NCBI GenBank assembly: GCA_949987565.1
Contig: OX465118.1
Span: 8,856,132 to 8,920,131, forward strand
DNA length: 64,000 nt
Source: Luidia sarsii
Lineage: Eukaryota; Echinodermata; Asteroidea; Paxillosida; Luidiidae
Direction of reading: 5' to 3'
This document shows, piece by piece, positions 53,609-64,000 of the stretch. A program made the translations under genes and the position numbers. Position 1 is the stretch's first letter. Every line of letters begins with the position of its first letter. A model generated the notes under the pieces. The model was not told where the DNA came from, searched no databases, and saw only the letters and a list, made by a program, of their open reading frames with translations.

Positions 53609-53865
53609 ATTTTCACAGAGGCTGTGTAAATGGCCTATACAACATTGGTAAAATTGGAAAGATTGCCACAGTTTGTGTATTAAACCATTAAACCTCAAAA
53701 TTTAGTGGGCCTGACGTTTCGATCCTAGCAGGACCTTTCTCAAAGGCCTTTCTCTGCCTTTGAGAAAGGTCCTGCTAGGATCGAAACGTCAGGCCCACTA
53801 AATGTTGAGATTTGCATTTTGGTAATTTTAGTCAGTAAGCAGTTTGCAACATTTTTGTATATCAG
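53609..53865. mobile_element. MITE fragment plus inverted Penelope-tail pair
   Basis: Inverse copy of 50395-50636: MITE fragment 53609-53690, then facing cores at 53694-53747 (minus) and 53757-53810 (plus) with about 54-base arms that match almost perfectly, then the distal tail TTTTAGTCAGTAAGCAGTTTGC. Confidence 0.75.
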
Positions 53866-53929
53866 TAAACCATTAAACATTAAACAAACAAAAGATCCTG
53901 CGAAGGTTTTAGCTCAAATGGTACCGGTA

Positions 53930-54115
53930 ATAGTTATTACTGTAATATGTTTGAGTTTGAGTGAAGATTTCTCGAAAAGTACAGCATCCCAGACTGTAAG
54001 ATGTCAGCACGAGGATTCTATCATGACCATCTACAAACTGTGTAAATTACAAGGAAATACATGTGGACATCGATGTTTTCCGATCTTCCCAATGTTATAT
54101 TGGGCCTTTTTTAAG
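53930..54115 (-). repeat. Dispersed repeat, inverted relative to 61440-61600
   Basis: Shares GAGTGAAGATTTCTCGA, CATCCCAGACTGTAAGAT, GACCATCTACAAACTGTGTAA and CCAATGTTATATTGGGCC with the complement of 61440-61600. Confidence 0.75.
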
Positions 54116-54930
54116 CTCAAAAAGCCGGCCGAGGGTCCCCATGCACTTTGGGCCTTTCAGTAAACAGAAGTCAAAAACAAGTTGAAGTTGAAGATGAGGT
54201 TGCCCGTTCATAAAAACAGACGTAGGCTACGCCTCGTGATTAGCAGAGTGTCACGCATGCGCTGCATGGTTTGTGAAGTTGACTCGAGTCTGTCCAAACA
54301 ATAGGGCCTTTATACCGCACGCAGCCATGTGTGCATGGCTGGCAACCTTCATCATTGATCATTGCAGGTTGGCGCTCTCCGTAACGCACTGATGACGGAG
54401 AGACAGAATCAGCCATTTAATTTAGACTTGACGTCGGTGCCCACTTAAGCACCCCCCCTCCCCCCCCCCCACTCTATACCCCCTCTTCACCGTTGTTGTT
54501 TTCGTTTGTAGCCGTATGAAACTAGTCTCAGCCAATCGAGTGTATCGCGATACAATCCCCACCGGCCTTGAAACAACGGTCGCTAGAGTTGAGCAGTTTG
54601 TGCGCGCAACGTGCCTGACTGTCTGGTCCCAATCACAATAGCGTGCGGCATTGTCGATTGAATCAACAGAGAATGTATCGCTTTTATCAATTTTTCATCT
54701 TCAAGACAGAAAAAAATACACGCTTTCATTTTTTGTTTGTTCTAGGGGTGGGTGAGACGGGTGTCCAGTAGATATCGATGGTTTTATTTCCTGTGAGAAA
54801 AACTGCGTACGGATCTTTTCCGCTCTCTCCATACAAAGGGGAAAAAACAGTTTCCAGGCTATACCTAATAGATAAAAAATATTTCGACTGCAGTGCGATT
54901 TGTAATTGGGCATCAGAAAAAAAAGAGTAA
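54116..54930. other. Intergenic, no gene recognised
   Basis: Mixed sequence with a poly-C tract at 54452-54471 and a palindromic CACGCATGCGC (NRF1-like) near 54252. No credible frame. Confidence 0.4.
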
Positions 54931-54939
54931 AATCAAGGA

Positions 54940-55180
54940 ATGGAGATGGAGACATGGGCAGGGCACCTAACAAGAAGACAAGAAGGTAATAGATGGACCA
55001 GGAGACTAACGGAATGGCAACCTAGATCAGGCAGAAGAAGATGAGTTTGACAAAAACGGAGATGGAGCGACGAAATCACCATATAATGAACACAGAATCA
55101 TGGAGTAGACAGACATATGATAGAATAGAATGGAAAGTGCTTGAGGAAGGTTTCATCCAACAATGGATGAACACAACCTA
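54940..55180 (+). pseudogene. LINE ORF C-terminal relic, third type
   Basis: A plus-strand segment encodes WAGHLTRRQEGNRWTRRLTEW, then QPRSGRRRR and, in a shifted frame, DRMEWKVLEEGFIQQW, the endings commonly seen in LINE ORF2. Several stops and shifts; dead. Confidence 0.6.
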
Positions 55181-55184
55181 AAAT

Positions 55185-55235
55185 GCTCTGCCTTTGAGAA
55201 AGGTCCTGCTAGGATCGAAACGTCACTAAATTTTA
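55185..55235 (+). mobile_element. Penelope-like tail core
   Basis: CTGCCTTTGAGAAAGG, GGTCC-TGCTA-GGATC, GAAACGTC; the AGGCCC block is deleted. It directly follows the LINE relic. Confidence 0.65.
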
Positions 55236-55239
55236 GACA

Positions 55240-56500
55240 ACCTAAAATAAATATAATAGATATAATCAGTTTTAATGCACCAGTTTGGTTCACATTGGGA
55301 TTCAGTGAATTTCCTTGTTTATTTTTAAAATTCATTTTAACGGACACTGCATGGGAATTCCGTAACCTTGGTCTTTCGATTTCTGTCTGGTCTTATAGGT
55401 ATGGCTGGACCGTACTGCATGGTTTCCATTGCAGTATATTTTTGTTAGCAACACCCTTTTTTGTGTGCTTTTTACAAGCGGCATTGGCGAATACTTTTGT
55501 AAGCAAACGCAACCCTGTAAATAGATTCGTTATAATTACGAGAGAAGTGTACATCGGCAAACGCCCCAACTGAATAATTAACCCGGTTGATCATGCCAAT
55601 GTTGGCAAACCGTTTTCTGCTGTCGTTATAACGGGGTCTAACGAACTGCACCTCATGCACTTCTGCAATGGCACATATTTGTCCCAGAATCATGAACACT
55701 TGAGGCACCTACTGTACTACATGCACATGAAATACTATAGCTCATGCACATGTGGCATTGTAATCACTTGAGCAAAAGTCGGATGAGGTGCATGAAGCGC
55801 TTCACGTACAAGAACATCTCCCTATTTACTGTACCTCAAGCACATGGAGTGAAAGTGAGCATCACCTCGTGCGCATGTATCGTGCACCATGTGCCTCAAC
55901 ATACTTCATCCATGTGCATGATGTAAGCACCGTTTTTACAGTGTATAAGCAATTCAAGCCGTATAACGGTATTTCCATAAAATTGTATTGTATGACTTAT
56001 CTGTAGTTTCCGTGTGCATTCCAAAACGAAATGAAACATGTGAAAGGAAACTCCTTGAAAATTGTACTCCGAGATTACTTGAATGTTGTTGGCAAGGAAA
56101 ACAAAATAAATCCTCTCTTTCTCTGATGGATGGCTGTGACCAGGTGACCACATTGTTTGCTTCAAGCAAGCTTTTATGTGCTCAAAGGCTCCCCCCACCC
56201 TCCCATGATGGCTAGGCAGGGAGATTTATGATGATTATGATCTGTTCTACATTCCTGGGCCACATGAGCATTCGTAAAACGAAATGATTCATGAGCATTC
56301 ATTCGCCTTCTGTTCGTTTGTTCTTTATTTCCTCAGAGTTGTGACCGAGGCCCAGTGCCAGATCAGAGTTATTGCGTGCGCTCAATGGCGCCTTCCAGTC
56401 GATAGCCTTTCAACCGTCCTCATCTACACCCCTCCTCCTAACCCCATTCCCGTCCTAAAGCCGCCTCCACCACACCCACCCTCTCGGCGGAGAGCCTCCG
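55240..56500. other. Intergenic, no gene recognised
   Basis: AT-rich, with dense GCACATG/CATGTGC alternations at 55720-55925 but no gene. The right end becomes CpG-richer toward the promoter of the gene at 56587. Confidence 0.4.
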
Positions 56501-56526
56501 CAAAGGTTTTGAATGTCGCCAGCGTC

Positions 56527-56540
56527 GTTGCCAGGGCAAC
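56527..56540 (+). promoter_or_regulatory. Perfect X-box (RFX site)
   Basis: GTTGCCAGGGCAAC fits GTNRCC-N2-RGYAAC on both half-sites, 46 bases ahead of the ATG at 56587. X-boxes this close to the start are the hallmark of RFX-controlled ciliary genes. Confidence 0.65.
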
Positions 56541-56586
56541 CATTGACTGTCAACAGGGTGGAGTCTGAGCCGCTGCCGGCGGAATA

Positions 56587-56681
56587 ATGGCGGTTTCGGG
56601 TCGGCGTGGATTCCGCTCGGAGTATGCTCTGTGTGCTATCATCACTCTCTTAACGCAGGCGGTCGTTCAGCAGTCTGAAGG
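56587..56681 (+). CDS. First coding exon of a secreted or membrane protein
   Basis: ATG in a good context (AATAATGG) opens 31 codons plus 2 bases: a basic start (MAVSGRRGFRS), a hydrophobic core (YALCAIITLLTQAVV) and a cleavage-like QQSEG. The donor GAAG|GTACGTGC is near-consensus; it falls at 56680/56681 or one base either side. The exon looks like a signal peptide, and with the X-box just upstream a ciliary secreted or transmembrane protein is likely (for instance a tectonic- or meckelin-type protein, a guess). No second exon is recognised in the remaining 7 kb, so the gene continues right. I do not recognise the family. Confidence 0.5.
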
Positions 56682-57160
56682 TACGTGCATAATCATTATA
56701 CGCGGCAGACGAAGCCACTTCATTGTCGAGCGCCACGTTTCCTATAATCCGCTTAGTACAATCCACTCCTTGATATTTTGTTTCTATTGTCCGTTGCTAA
56801 TGCATCACTAGGTTGTGGTCCTTGTCCGAGCCATTATTTTATTACAGGAAAATTACAACAAGTCGTAAAATTCATAAGTGCGAGGTTTTGCTGGGTAAAA
56901 AGTCAGTTCCTACGTAACACGACAGCAATTTCTCCTATTAATCAAGGCATAAAAAAAACAAAAAAAAAACAGGATAGATATTGGTCTCACGGCCTCTTGA
57001 GGCAGAAATCTCACTAAAAGTTCAGCGCACACGGTGAGCTACGTGCTGAGCTAACGACCTCGAGAGAATTTTTGCTCAGCAGATAGCTCTCGTGTGCGGC
57101 GGCCTTTAGTGACGGACCAGCGAACAGTGTTGTTGTTTTTTCCTATTCATCATTAATTTT
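56682..57160 (+). other. Start of a long first intron
   Basis: No exon-like frame after the donor; poly-A-rich patches at 56950-56972. Confidence 0.4.
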
Positions 57161-57532
57161 AAAGCCCCTACACAACATTGGTCGAGGTCAAAGAATAGCA
57201 TCCATACGTTGACTGATCTAACATATGCATGAAATAGCACACCTGTGAATATTTCAGCTCAATCCGCCAACCGAGTCTCGAGAAAATCGTGAAAACCGCT
57301 TCATTTGTTTCGCGAAAATGCAGCTTTCAACGCTGTACTGTTCCGAAAAATAGTTTTGATCTCGGTGAGACGTAAACGAATTATTTTACTCTTTTCCCCC
57401 AAAATACAACATTTTAGACATAAATATTTCAGTGCGAGATTTCTACTATAACAATCTTCAGACTGTATAAGTTTCATGTAAATCTGTGAATTTGTTTTCT
57501 TCTCGATCTTACCAATGTTGTGTAGGGGCTTT
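57161..57532. mobile_element. MITE with perfect 22-bp inverted ends
   Basis: Starts AAAGCCCCTACACAACATTG and ends with its exact complement; with TTAA at both outer ends (TTAA|AGCCCC ... GGGGCT|TTAA) a TTAA target duplication is possible, as for piggyBac-type elements. No coding capacity. Related ends (CAACATTGG with GGCCTATA) recur at 23320, 50590, 53630, 54090, 59395 and 61440. Confidence 0.85.
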
Positions 57533-57599
57533 AATTACCGTGCAGAATTAATTTATTCGTGAATATCCATGCCTTCTGATTGATTGAGTGGAATCATTT

Positions 57600-57640
57600 A
57601 TTGATTGATTGATTGACTGATTGATTGATTGATTGAAAGT
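57600..57640 (+). repeat. TTGA microsatellite
   Basis: About nine imperfect copies of TTGA/TGAT. Confidence 0.85.
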
Positions 57641-57798
57641 AAAATGGGTGAAATCGGTGCGATATTTTGTTGCGCCCCTTTAAAGAAAGCTCCACCGTTA
57701 TTGAAAAAAAAAAGTGACTATTATTCCAAGAAACACTTTAGAGTATTTACTAAAAAGCAAAAAAAAAATGTTCTTCATTTTTTCGGCATTGAATTCTG

Positions 57799-57812
57799 GT
57801 TGTCATGGCAAC
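57799..57812 (+). promoter_or_regulatory. X-box-like motif
   Basis: GTTGTCATGGCAAC fits the relaxed RFX consensus, in a small CpG-richer patch. No gene start is recognised next to it, so it could be an intronic enhancer of the gene at 56587. Confidence 0.35.
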
Positions 57813-58016
57813 CGGCCGGACGGCAACGGTCGATACTGCCGTGAGCGGAGCGGGATAATGTGTATACATACACGCGCTGCATGCATATGCATAGTCGTCG
57901 TTGCCCTTGGGCGAGATCAGCCTGAGAATGTTGGGTAGAGTTTCTGTCTCCCTCGCCGGAGATGCTTTCATGCGCGATGCACGATGAAGGGTTTCACTGA
58001 GGACGGGCACTAGCGG

Positions 58017-58030
58017 GGGGGGGGGGGGGT
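58017..58030 (+). repeat. Poly(G) run
   Basis: An uninterrupted run of about 13 G. Confidence 0.85.
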
Positions 58031-58261
58031 GGATGAGAGCACGGCGCGGCCTTGTCTTGGCAGAGGTGTCTTGACTAAAACACTCGGCTGTTTACTCCCC
58101 TGTTGTTGTTGTTGCGTCCAGCCGTCGAGTTCACTCTGTTATTCCAAAGACGGCTATATAGCATTTGTACTCCCTTCCCTTCCTCCTTAATCATCATGTT
58201 GCCTTGTCAATACACTTCCACCCTCCCCTCCATCCCCGACCCTCCCTCCCTCCCTGCCCTG

Positions 58262-58617
58262 CCCTGCCGTAGCCTGCCCTCTCCTCTCCTGTCCTCTCCT
58301 CCCCTGTCCTCTCTTGTCCTGTTCTGACCTCTCCTGTCCTGTCCTCTCCTCTCCTCTCCTCTCCTCTCCTCTCCTGTCCTGTCCTCTCCTCTCCTCTCCT
58401 CTCCTCTCCTCTCCTCTCCTCTCCTCTCCTCTCCTCTCCTCTCCTCTCCTCTCCTCTCCTCTCCTCTCCTCTCCTCTCCTCTCCTCTCCTCTCCTCTCCT
58501 CTCCTCTCCTCTCCTCTCCTCTCCTCTCCTCTCCTCTCCTCCCCTCCCCTCCCCTCCCCTCCCCTCCCCTCCCCTCCCCTCCCCTCCCCTCCCCTCCCCT
58601 CCCCTCCCCTCCCCTCC
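58262..58617 (+). repeat. CTCCT pentanucleotide microsatellite
   Basis: About 70 copies of CTCCT, with CTGTCCT variants at the left and a clean switch to CCCCT at about 58540. Frames on both strands are artefacts. Confidence 0.97.
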
Positions 58618-58639
58618 ATCTACTCTAGTCTCCCCATTC

Positions 58640-59440
58640 GTAGACGCGGCTCATCAGAAACCGTTGGCTGCCTTAATTGCGAATTTGACAAAAGCCCTCG
58701 GTCTCTTTTTTGTTATCGACGGTGACATCACATCCATTGTCTGTGCACACGATCACCGTCTTCATCAATACAGTCATTGTCTGTGCACACAATCACCGTC
58801 TTCACCAACCCCCGTTAAAACATTGTACCCGTCCCCCTTTGTACTCCCTTTCAGATGTAAATTGTTATCTCATCTGCATAATTATCATACCCATACGCAT
58901 TATGATATCAACCCCTGACCTCGCGTCGACCCTCATCGGAAGGTCACGAATAATTTCTGGCTCACGAAGTATAATCGTACGGTCAGCCGTGTAGGTTTCA
59001 TCTCATGGGCTCGAGAGATGAAATCCCGAGTATCTCATAATCATACGAGAAAGACCGCCAGTCCGCGTCAGAAACTGCCGCTTCCTTCAAGCCAACATCC
59101 CGGGCCGAGCCGGCGAACCATCTTATCTCTGAACTACACACACATCTTGCATTATTCAGCATAAAAGTGGCAAAGATCTATATATACGCTCTCTGCTTTA
59201 CAACAAAAAACCCAAACTGAAAATATTACGGAATCAGAATGGATTTTCCTATTTGTAAGACTGTCTTGCCGTATCAGTCACTTTTATACATCCTAGGAAA
59301 GGAAAACTGCTGTGGTATCTTAGAAGTTAAAAGATATATAAGCATAAAGTTGAGTATGAATTGTCCTTATTCTAAACGCCATCATTTTATGCACCATTGG
59401 TAAAGGTCAAAAGATTGCCACAGTTTTTTTTAGAAAGCAG
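58640..59440. other. No gene recognised
   Basis: A 38-bp tandem pair around CAGTCATTGTCTGTGCACAC at 58730-58810 is the only structure. Confidence 0.45.
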
Positions 59441-59490
59441 GAGTCACTGGTTCGAATCCCGCCCGAGCTGCCTGAAATTCGTCGGGCATC
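59440..59490 (+). repeat. tRNA-derived SINE-like fragment
   Basis: TGGTTCGAATCCCGCCCGAG is a strong B box with the following GAGCTGCC also seen at 35335. The A-box side is missing. Confidence 0.5.
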
Positions 59491-60378
59491 GGGCAAAGCA
59501 CTGATCACTCGGTGCTTATTGCGTCGACCAGAGCAAAGCCCCATTGAAGTCAACTTGAATTGAATTGAATTGAATTGCGACACACATGATTTTTGTTGTC
59601 CATTTGTATGGCTGGGAGGTAGCCATGTAGCTGCAATACACGTGAAAGGGTATCTTAGTTCTTTTCTGACTGCATCTCAATATCCAAAAGCAAAATGGTC
59701 GGATAGTGTGGAAGAGTCAATTAATCCCTTCTCCAAGACAGCCTGCATATGGCAGATGACAACCTGCAAAGGGCTACTGGCAACATTGCCTTTAAACCAT
59801 GGCGCTGTGCAAATACAAATAATGGGCTAGTTTATCGACAGTGAAGTGCATTTACCCTCTCCACTGTGTGTTAAATCAGTGACGGAGATGTCACTTGTGC
59901 ACCTGTCAGTTCAGCTGGTACCCGGTCATTTGGGAGTGCAGGCAAGGGTAGTTCCATAAATCAGGGGACCAACTTGTGACATTTTGGTGTCCCCACTTAC
60001 ATATTATGAAACCATTCGGCTTTTTCTGCATGCACTGAATATTATAATAACGTATAATGAACCACTTTGTAGATTGAGCAGGAGGATAAACATGAGGATT
60101 AGAATAATTATACTGATCAACAGAACGTTTCATGACGTGGTTACAATAGGCCTTGTTACATGTAGGAAAGCTGAATGGTATCATAATTTATAAGTGAGGA
60201 CATGTCACAATTTGGAACCCAGATTTATGGAATTACCTATTAATGCAATTTCCTGAAGGATCACAATTAATTCAGCCTTAGGCATACTTTGTAGTTTGCA
60301 AAAGATCTCATCAATGGTCGTAATGCTCAGTCTTCGGACGACGGGTAGACTACACACTACCCGAAGCGTTGAGTTACC

Positions 60379-60735
60379 GGCTCTTTTCAGAGCCACACTC
60401 CTTCTTGAAAGAGAAGTGCTATACATACTGGCTCTTTTCAGATCCACACTCCTTCTTGAAAGAGAAGTGCTACATACTGGCTCTTTTCAGAGCCACACTC
60501 CTTCTTGAAAGAGAAGTGCTACATACCGGCTCTTTTCAGAGCCACACTCCTTCTTGAAAGAGAAGTGCTGTACATACTGCCTCTTTTCAGAGCCACACTC
60601 CTTCTTGAAAGAGAAGTGCTACATACCGGCTCTTTTCAGAGCCACACTCCTTCTTGAAAGAGAAGTGCTACATACCGGCTCTTTTCAGAGCCACACTCCT
60701 TCTTGAAAGAGAAGTGCTACACGGTGTCACCGCAA
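60379..60735 (+). repeat. Seven-copy array of a histone-type 3' stem-loop and downstream element
   Basis: GGCTCTTTTCAGAGCC, identical to the standard metazoan histone mRNA 3' stem-loop, starts at 60379, 60430, 60479, 60528, 60579, 60628 and 60677 (periods 51, 49, 49, 51, 49, 49). Copy 2 has one and copy 5 another stem mismatch. Each is followed by ACACTCCTTCTTGAAAGAGAAGTG, where GAAAGAG, 12 bases after the stem, resembles the U7-binding downstream element (sea urchin CAAGAAAGA). The last copy continues into GGTGTCACCGCAAGCC like the dispersed copies. There is no histone gene in the window. Confidence 0.85.
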
Positions 60736-61430
60736 GCCTCCAACTATCGTCGTAATTCTCGGGGAGGAGAAATTCTAGTCGCCATAGCGCAGTAGGCCTA
60801 TATAGGCTCCAGTTTTCTTCCCCATGTATATGTACTTGTACATGTACCCCATGTGCAATCAGCGTCAGGTGATTCATTAGTCATCAATTGATTGGGATCA
60901 TTTCCCGCGATCCCCCCACCCCCTCTCCCTCTTCCGTTGTTGTCCAGCTAGCAGTAAACAGCCGGCCGATACTGCAACGAGGTCCCCAAGTGGTCTCAAT
61001 TAATTAGCGAACCAGCTGACCATCTGGCGCAATTAACGACAGAGGGGATGCAGAATGCTCTCCAAACATTGCGTAATGTCTACATCGTCAGCATTGTGAA
61101 GGTCTCCATTGGAAATTGATACTGCACAAAAAGTGGGAAGTTACCGGTGGCGCCCAAAGAAGTAATTGTGACCATTCGGAAACTCTCGTCCGAGTTTGAA
61201 AAGTTTAGGGAGCTACCGAACAGTAATTGTTAGAAATTCCATTTCGGAAATTGTATTTGTTCCTGAAACGTTGTTGTAAAATATACTGGATTTGTTTTGG
61301 TTCATTTATTGCACAGCTGCGAGATCTTTCTTCATAATTATTATTATTTTGGCGACCCTTCCGTTATTATCAATATTCATAATTTCTTGATGTATTAGCC
61401 TGGCTCTCGCCATATCTAAGATTCCACGGG
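60736..61430. other. No gene recognised
   Basis: Mixed sequence with a TGTACATGTAC palindrome near 60835. Confidence 0.45.
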
Positions 61431-61436
61431 CAGGTT

Positions 61437-61920
61437 TTTAAAGGACCAATACAACATTGGAAAGATGCAGGAAACATCGATGTCCACAGATTTCCTTCTA
61501 ATTTACACAGTTTGTAGATGGTCACGATAGAATCCTCATGTTGAAATCTTACGGTCTGGGATGCTGTACTTCTCGAGAAATCTTCACTCAAACATTGACA
61601 AACAGTTTATTACTCGAGAGTAATAAACTATTTCTTACACTACAGAACGGTGCGAAAACCGTGACGTTTTTTTGGCCTTTTTCTACTTTCTTTGTAGGCT
61701 TAGGTTCGGGCTTATAGGCTTCGGTCATATCTATCTTACTCGTTATAATATCACAGGCTTCTAAAAACAAGCGTTTGGCCCCAGTTTCTTGGTGAATACT
61801 CCGCAGGCCTACACCTATCAAGCCAACAAACCTTCAAATTCGGAAAACAAACTGGATTTTCAGGTTTTGTCAGACGGAGACGAAGCCTGAGCCCGAGCCT
61901 AAGCCTTCATTTCGTAAACG
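61437..61920. mobile_element. Composite dispersed repeat
   Basis: Left part (61440-61600) is inverse to 53930-54115. The middle (61600-61690: TTTATTACT, TTTCTTACACTACAGAA) recurs at 23165-23245, and the right part (61690-61910) is inverse to 42950-43160. It is probably one larger nonautonomous element of which the others are pieces. Confidence 0.65.
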
Positions 61921-62304
61921 TCCATAGTCATCCGTGAAGTGATGGCAACGAACGGGTTATTTCTTGGCCAGAAATGTAGGCCTATGTTTTTCCCTCCCAG
62001 CGTCGTTCCCTTCACTCCTCAAATGGAGACATCATTGACGGTGACTGGGTGCAGCTACCTATGTACACACGGGCACTGCTAAGCCAGTGCAGAGGGTCGC
62101 AGGATCCGTGTCAGTCGTTATTTGTACATTCGTTGAGGCGCAGATGGCCAAACGGTTCATTCCGTAACGGCGAGACAAGCGATAATAATGACTGTGTATA
62201 GTTACATGTACGTATACATCTATTACTTCTGTTGCACTAAACCCTGAGAGAATCGAACGCTCATAATTATTATCAAATGGTTCACTCCGTATTAATGACG
62301 AGGC

Positions 62305-63120
<816 letters not shown>

Positions 63121-63411
63121 CTCTCTTGTATGCACAAGACAGCCAATTTGACAGCATATATATAGAGGGCTCCATTGAAAAGATATTACAGTATATATAC
63201 TTGTCGGCAAGGACGTATCCTCACTCGAAGGAAAGCTTCATCCGAGAAAGAAAAACACGCATTCCTATTCCCGAATGACATTCATTAGCTGTTGCCAATT
63301 ACACGTATACGTGGTTCCTGAAAAGAACCCGGGTCTTATACGCGGACCATCCAAGAAAAGAAAAATGGATGGACAAAAGTTGGATGTCATTCTTCGAGAT
63401 GTTTGTGTGGC

Positions 63412-63425
63412 GTTGCCGTGGCGAC
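63412..63425 (+). promoter_or_regulatory. X-box-like motif
   Basis: GTTGCCGTGGCGAC fits the relaxed RFX consensus with one deviation from the strict one. No gene start adjoins it. Confidence 0.25.
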
Positions 63426-63534
63426 CACCGCATCGGGGGATCCTTTGTGAAGAGAGCCGCGATGAAAAAAATCCAGTTCTCTTTGAGAAAATATGATTTT
63501 GTTTTTCCTTCGTCATCTCATGAAAAATACATCG

Positions 63535-63575
63535 TCTGCTGAATGTCTCGGGTTCAAATCCGGGTCCTGTCAAAA
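63535..63575 (+). repeat. tRNA-derived SINE-like fragment
   Basis: TCTCGGGTTCAAATCCGGGTCC, a good B box with T-arm stem, close to the one at 42085 on the other strand. Confidence 0.5.
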
Positions 63576-64000
63576 TGTTCTCCTGTACTTCTTTCACCAG
63601 TCGGTTACAATTCTATTCTTAATCGTGTCTGAAGAAAAAAAAACCCGATCATTTAATGAGAAGTGTTTCTGCTTTTGATTCATTTTGTTGAGCATTATTT
63701 TGTAGTGTACCGGTAGTGTGCAACTCCAATCGAAGTTTGATACAAACAAGGGGAACGGAAAAATGTGTGTTTGAATTTTGAGGCTGGAGGTTGGATGGTC
63801 AACCATGCAACATAACCCCACTAAAGATTGGTAACCCATTGTATGTGAGTTGTGATTCTCCGCATGGTTTCGTGCCTCGCTCATTGTTTTGCGTTGGATC
63901 GAAAGTTACTATGAGTTTGGTGAAATTGACTGCAGGAATGGAGCCCTTTACTCAAATCTACCTTTCTCATAACCATTCCATAGCCACATTGGGGATGGGG
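63576..64000. other. No gene recognised
   Basis: Unremarkable AT-leaning sequence; presumably still within the long intron of the gene starting at 56587. Confidence 0.35.

Noticed and set aside
58194..58628. 141-codon Arg/Gly/Glu frame and its complement
   Set aside because: Pure CTCCT pentanucleotide repeat.

Overview
This is a eukaryotic, intron-bearing, AT-leaning and repeat-rich window. Genes are sparse, introns hold MITE-like, SINE-like and LINE or Penelope debris, and simple repeats are long. The gene families (a DDIT4/REDD1 homologue, a secreted hemopexin-type matrix metalloproteinase, an SLC35A-type nucleotide-sugar transporter) and the repeats (Penelope-like tails, tRNA-derived SINEs, a repeat carrying the metazoan histone 3' stem-loop) point to an animal. 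A marine invertebrate deuterostome (echinoderm, hemichordate or cephalochordate grade) is my best guess from general look; the species is not determined.

Layout. 1-2040: no gene; a 57-bp exact duplication. 2051-7437: tRNA-derived repeats, an 18-bp minisatellite, then a satellite of about 30 copies of a 151-bp unit that carries a tRNA-like B box. 7620-8183: a solo LTR with a 4-bp target duplication. 12187-17475 (minus): two-exon DDIT4-like gene with a TATA/CRE/CArG/CCAAT promoter. 17.5-24.7 kb: intergenic, Penelope-like tail fragments. 25117-30666 (minus): complete ten-exon matrix metalloproteinase (signal peptide, cysteine-switch prodomain, zinc catalytic domain, acidic hinge, four-blade hemopexin). 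33844-36002 (plus): three-exon SLC35A-family transporter, with a likely noncoding first exon near 32.6 kb. 36.7-56.5 kb: repeats, including a Penelope-like fragment with a GIY-YIG C-terminus (about 45.1 kb), two LINE ORF tails (52.5-53.3 kb) and a third LINE tail (54.9 kb). 56587-56681 (plus): first coding exon of a secreted or membrane protein directly behind a perfect RFX X-box, so probably a ciliary gene continuing to the right. 57-64 kb: MITE, pyrimidine-rich simple repeats, and at 60379-60735 a seven-fold tandem array of a histone-type 3' stem-loop plus purine-rich downstream element.

The three complete genes are unrelated in pathway (mTORC1 stress inhibition, extracellular matrix proteolysis, Golgi nucleotide-sugar transport); no operon-like logic applies. 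The most unusual material is in the repeats: the histone 3'-processing-signal array, the pol III-like 151-bp satellite, and Penelope tails with a hammerhead-like stem II/GAAAC module, several arranged tail to tail. All exon joins below were worked out by hand from reading frame, phase and GT/AG sites; no alignment or database search was run.
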